From the NCBI RefSeq assembly GCF_040436345.1, contig NC_133223.1:25794410-25858409 (forward strand): DNA of 64,000 bases, written 5' to 3'. Shown piece by piece: positions 63,261-64,000 of the stretch (its first letter is position 1; the number at the start of each line of letters is the position of its first letter). Position numbers and translations under genes: made by a program. This DNA comes from Pagrus major (Eukaryota > Chordata > Actinopteri > Spariformes > Sparidae). Below the pieces are notes generated by a model. That model was not told the origin of the DNA, made no database searches, and saw only the letters and a list, made by a program, of their open reading frames with translations.

Positions 63261-64000
63261 GAATGCAAAAAAAACTAAACAAAGATGCAAATTACCCCAA
63301 ATTTCTGTTTTACAAGTATCGTTGGTTTTGATTTTTCACCGGTCCACTTCGCAGTATTTGCTTTTGTTCGAAAAGCGATCGTAAGAAAACTTTTCCTTCG
63401 CTGTCACAGCTCTGTGTCTCGCTTTCAGGAAACCATCCAAACTTCATCCAGTACATTCACTAGTTTTACAACTCTACACCTCCCATTGTAAAAAGCAGGC
63501 TGGCTATTGTGAGCTGCTGACAGAGCTGCCTTCCCTTCCCAGCGCTGCCCCTGACACACACACACACACACACACAGACGCCGACACACACAGACGCCAA
63601 CACACACTCGCAGGCACAAACAAGCAAATCCAAACTCTGTTTCTCACATCCATAAAACTCGACACAAACACTACAGAAATATATGTGCACATGAGCACAT
63701 CAGTTTCGTTTTCTCTCTCACACACACACAGTCTGACATCAGTGGGTAGATAATAAGTGGTTGTTGAGAGGGAGTGTGTGTTGCTAAGTATTGTACCTGT
63801 ACCTGCTAATTAACACACACACAGACTGTCTGTATGATTTAATGATCTGTGTGGCTGTCACACACACACACACACTTGAAGAAAACTCACAGACACACAC
63901 AGAACACCTGTATTGAAAATACTACATTGTCTCCATAGTGATGTTGTCAATACACTTGCAATAATCATAGAAGGAATGCAAGAGTGGGTGTCCCTGGTGT

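Larger units (their letters stand above)
56056..64000 (+). other. wnt6: wnt6 intron 1 (continues past the window)
   Basis: I searched this 7.9 kb for the expected exon 2 (residues around CRKARRLAGRQ in WNT6) and saw no matching frame next to an acceptor. It contains microsatellites (56593-56616, 56883-56920, 59353-59420, 63551-63574), an R7 repeat copy and a probable repeat at 62330-63260. Frames up to 128 codons have no motif. Confidence 0.6.

Noticed and set aside
56056-64000. Further wnt6 exons in the window
   Set aside because: No frame with the conserved Wnt cysteines or the WNT6 exon 2 motif next to an acceptor was found.

Overview
This is a stretch of vertebrate nuclear DNA, almost certainly from a ray-finned (teleost) fish. 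The evidence is split genes with GT-AG introns, many short introns, no operons, widespread CA/GT microsatellites, several repeat types familiar from fish genomes (tRNA-derived SINEs, TTAA-flanked MITEs, a Tc1/mariner-like remnant), and an mnx2-type homeobox gene. I do not see bacterial, CRISPR or viral genes.

Five protein-coding genes can be read. (1) 939-1302 (+): the last two coding exons of myo1b (class I myosin), followed by a long 3' UTR to about 3430. (2) 20758-23642 (+): a complete three-exon MNX homeobox gene, best called mnx2. (3) 25541-36617 (+): a complete cfap65 (ccdc108), which I assembled as 34 coding exons with consistent phase throughout, 1764 residues. (4) 37851-41738 (-): a complete fastkd3, nine coding exons, 642 residues, convergent with cfap65. 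(5) 55976-56055 (+): coding exon 1 of wnt6; the remaining ~8 kb of the window is its first intron.

Non-coding layout: 3430-20460 is a 17 kb repeat-rich desert upstream of mnx2; 24575-25330 is a short mnx2-cfap65 spacer carrying two RFX X-box motifs, as expected for a cilium gene; 42050-55230 is a 13 kb gene-free interval between fastkd3 and wnt6; 56056-64000 is wnt6 intron 1 with many simple repeats. MYO1B, CFAP65 and WNT6 all lie on human 2q32-q35, so three of the five genes keep an old linkage. Human FASTKD3 lies on 5p, and mammals are generally considered to lack MNX2.

The genes do not form one pathway. mnx2 is a motor-neuron/pancreas type transcription factor, wnt6 a secreted signal, cfap65 a ciliary axoneme protein, fastkd3 a mitochondrial RNA regulator and myo1b a membrane-linked motor. 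The least ordinary signals are in the repeats: a family of TTAA-flanked foldback elements, one of them nested in another repeat whose second copy shows the near-empty site; a Tc1-like MITE pair sharing one internal deletion; a 15-bp perfect-TIR MITE; a (TG)n tract serving as a splice acceptor in fastkd3; and a (ACAG)n/(CTGT)n hairpin in wnt6. I found no clearly new gene system. Repeat family names and homologies are from memory and pattern recognition, not from a search.
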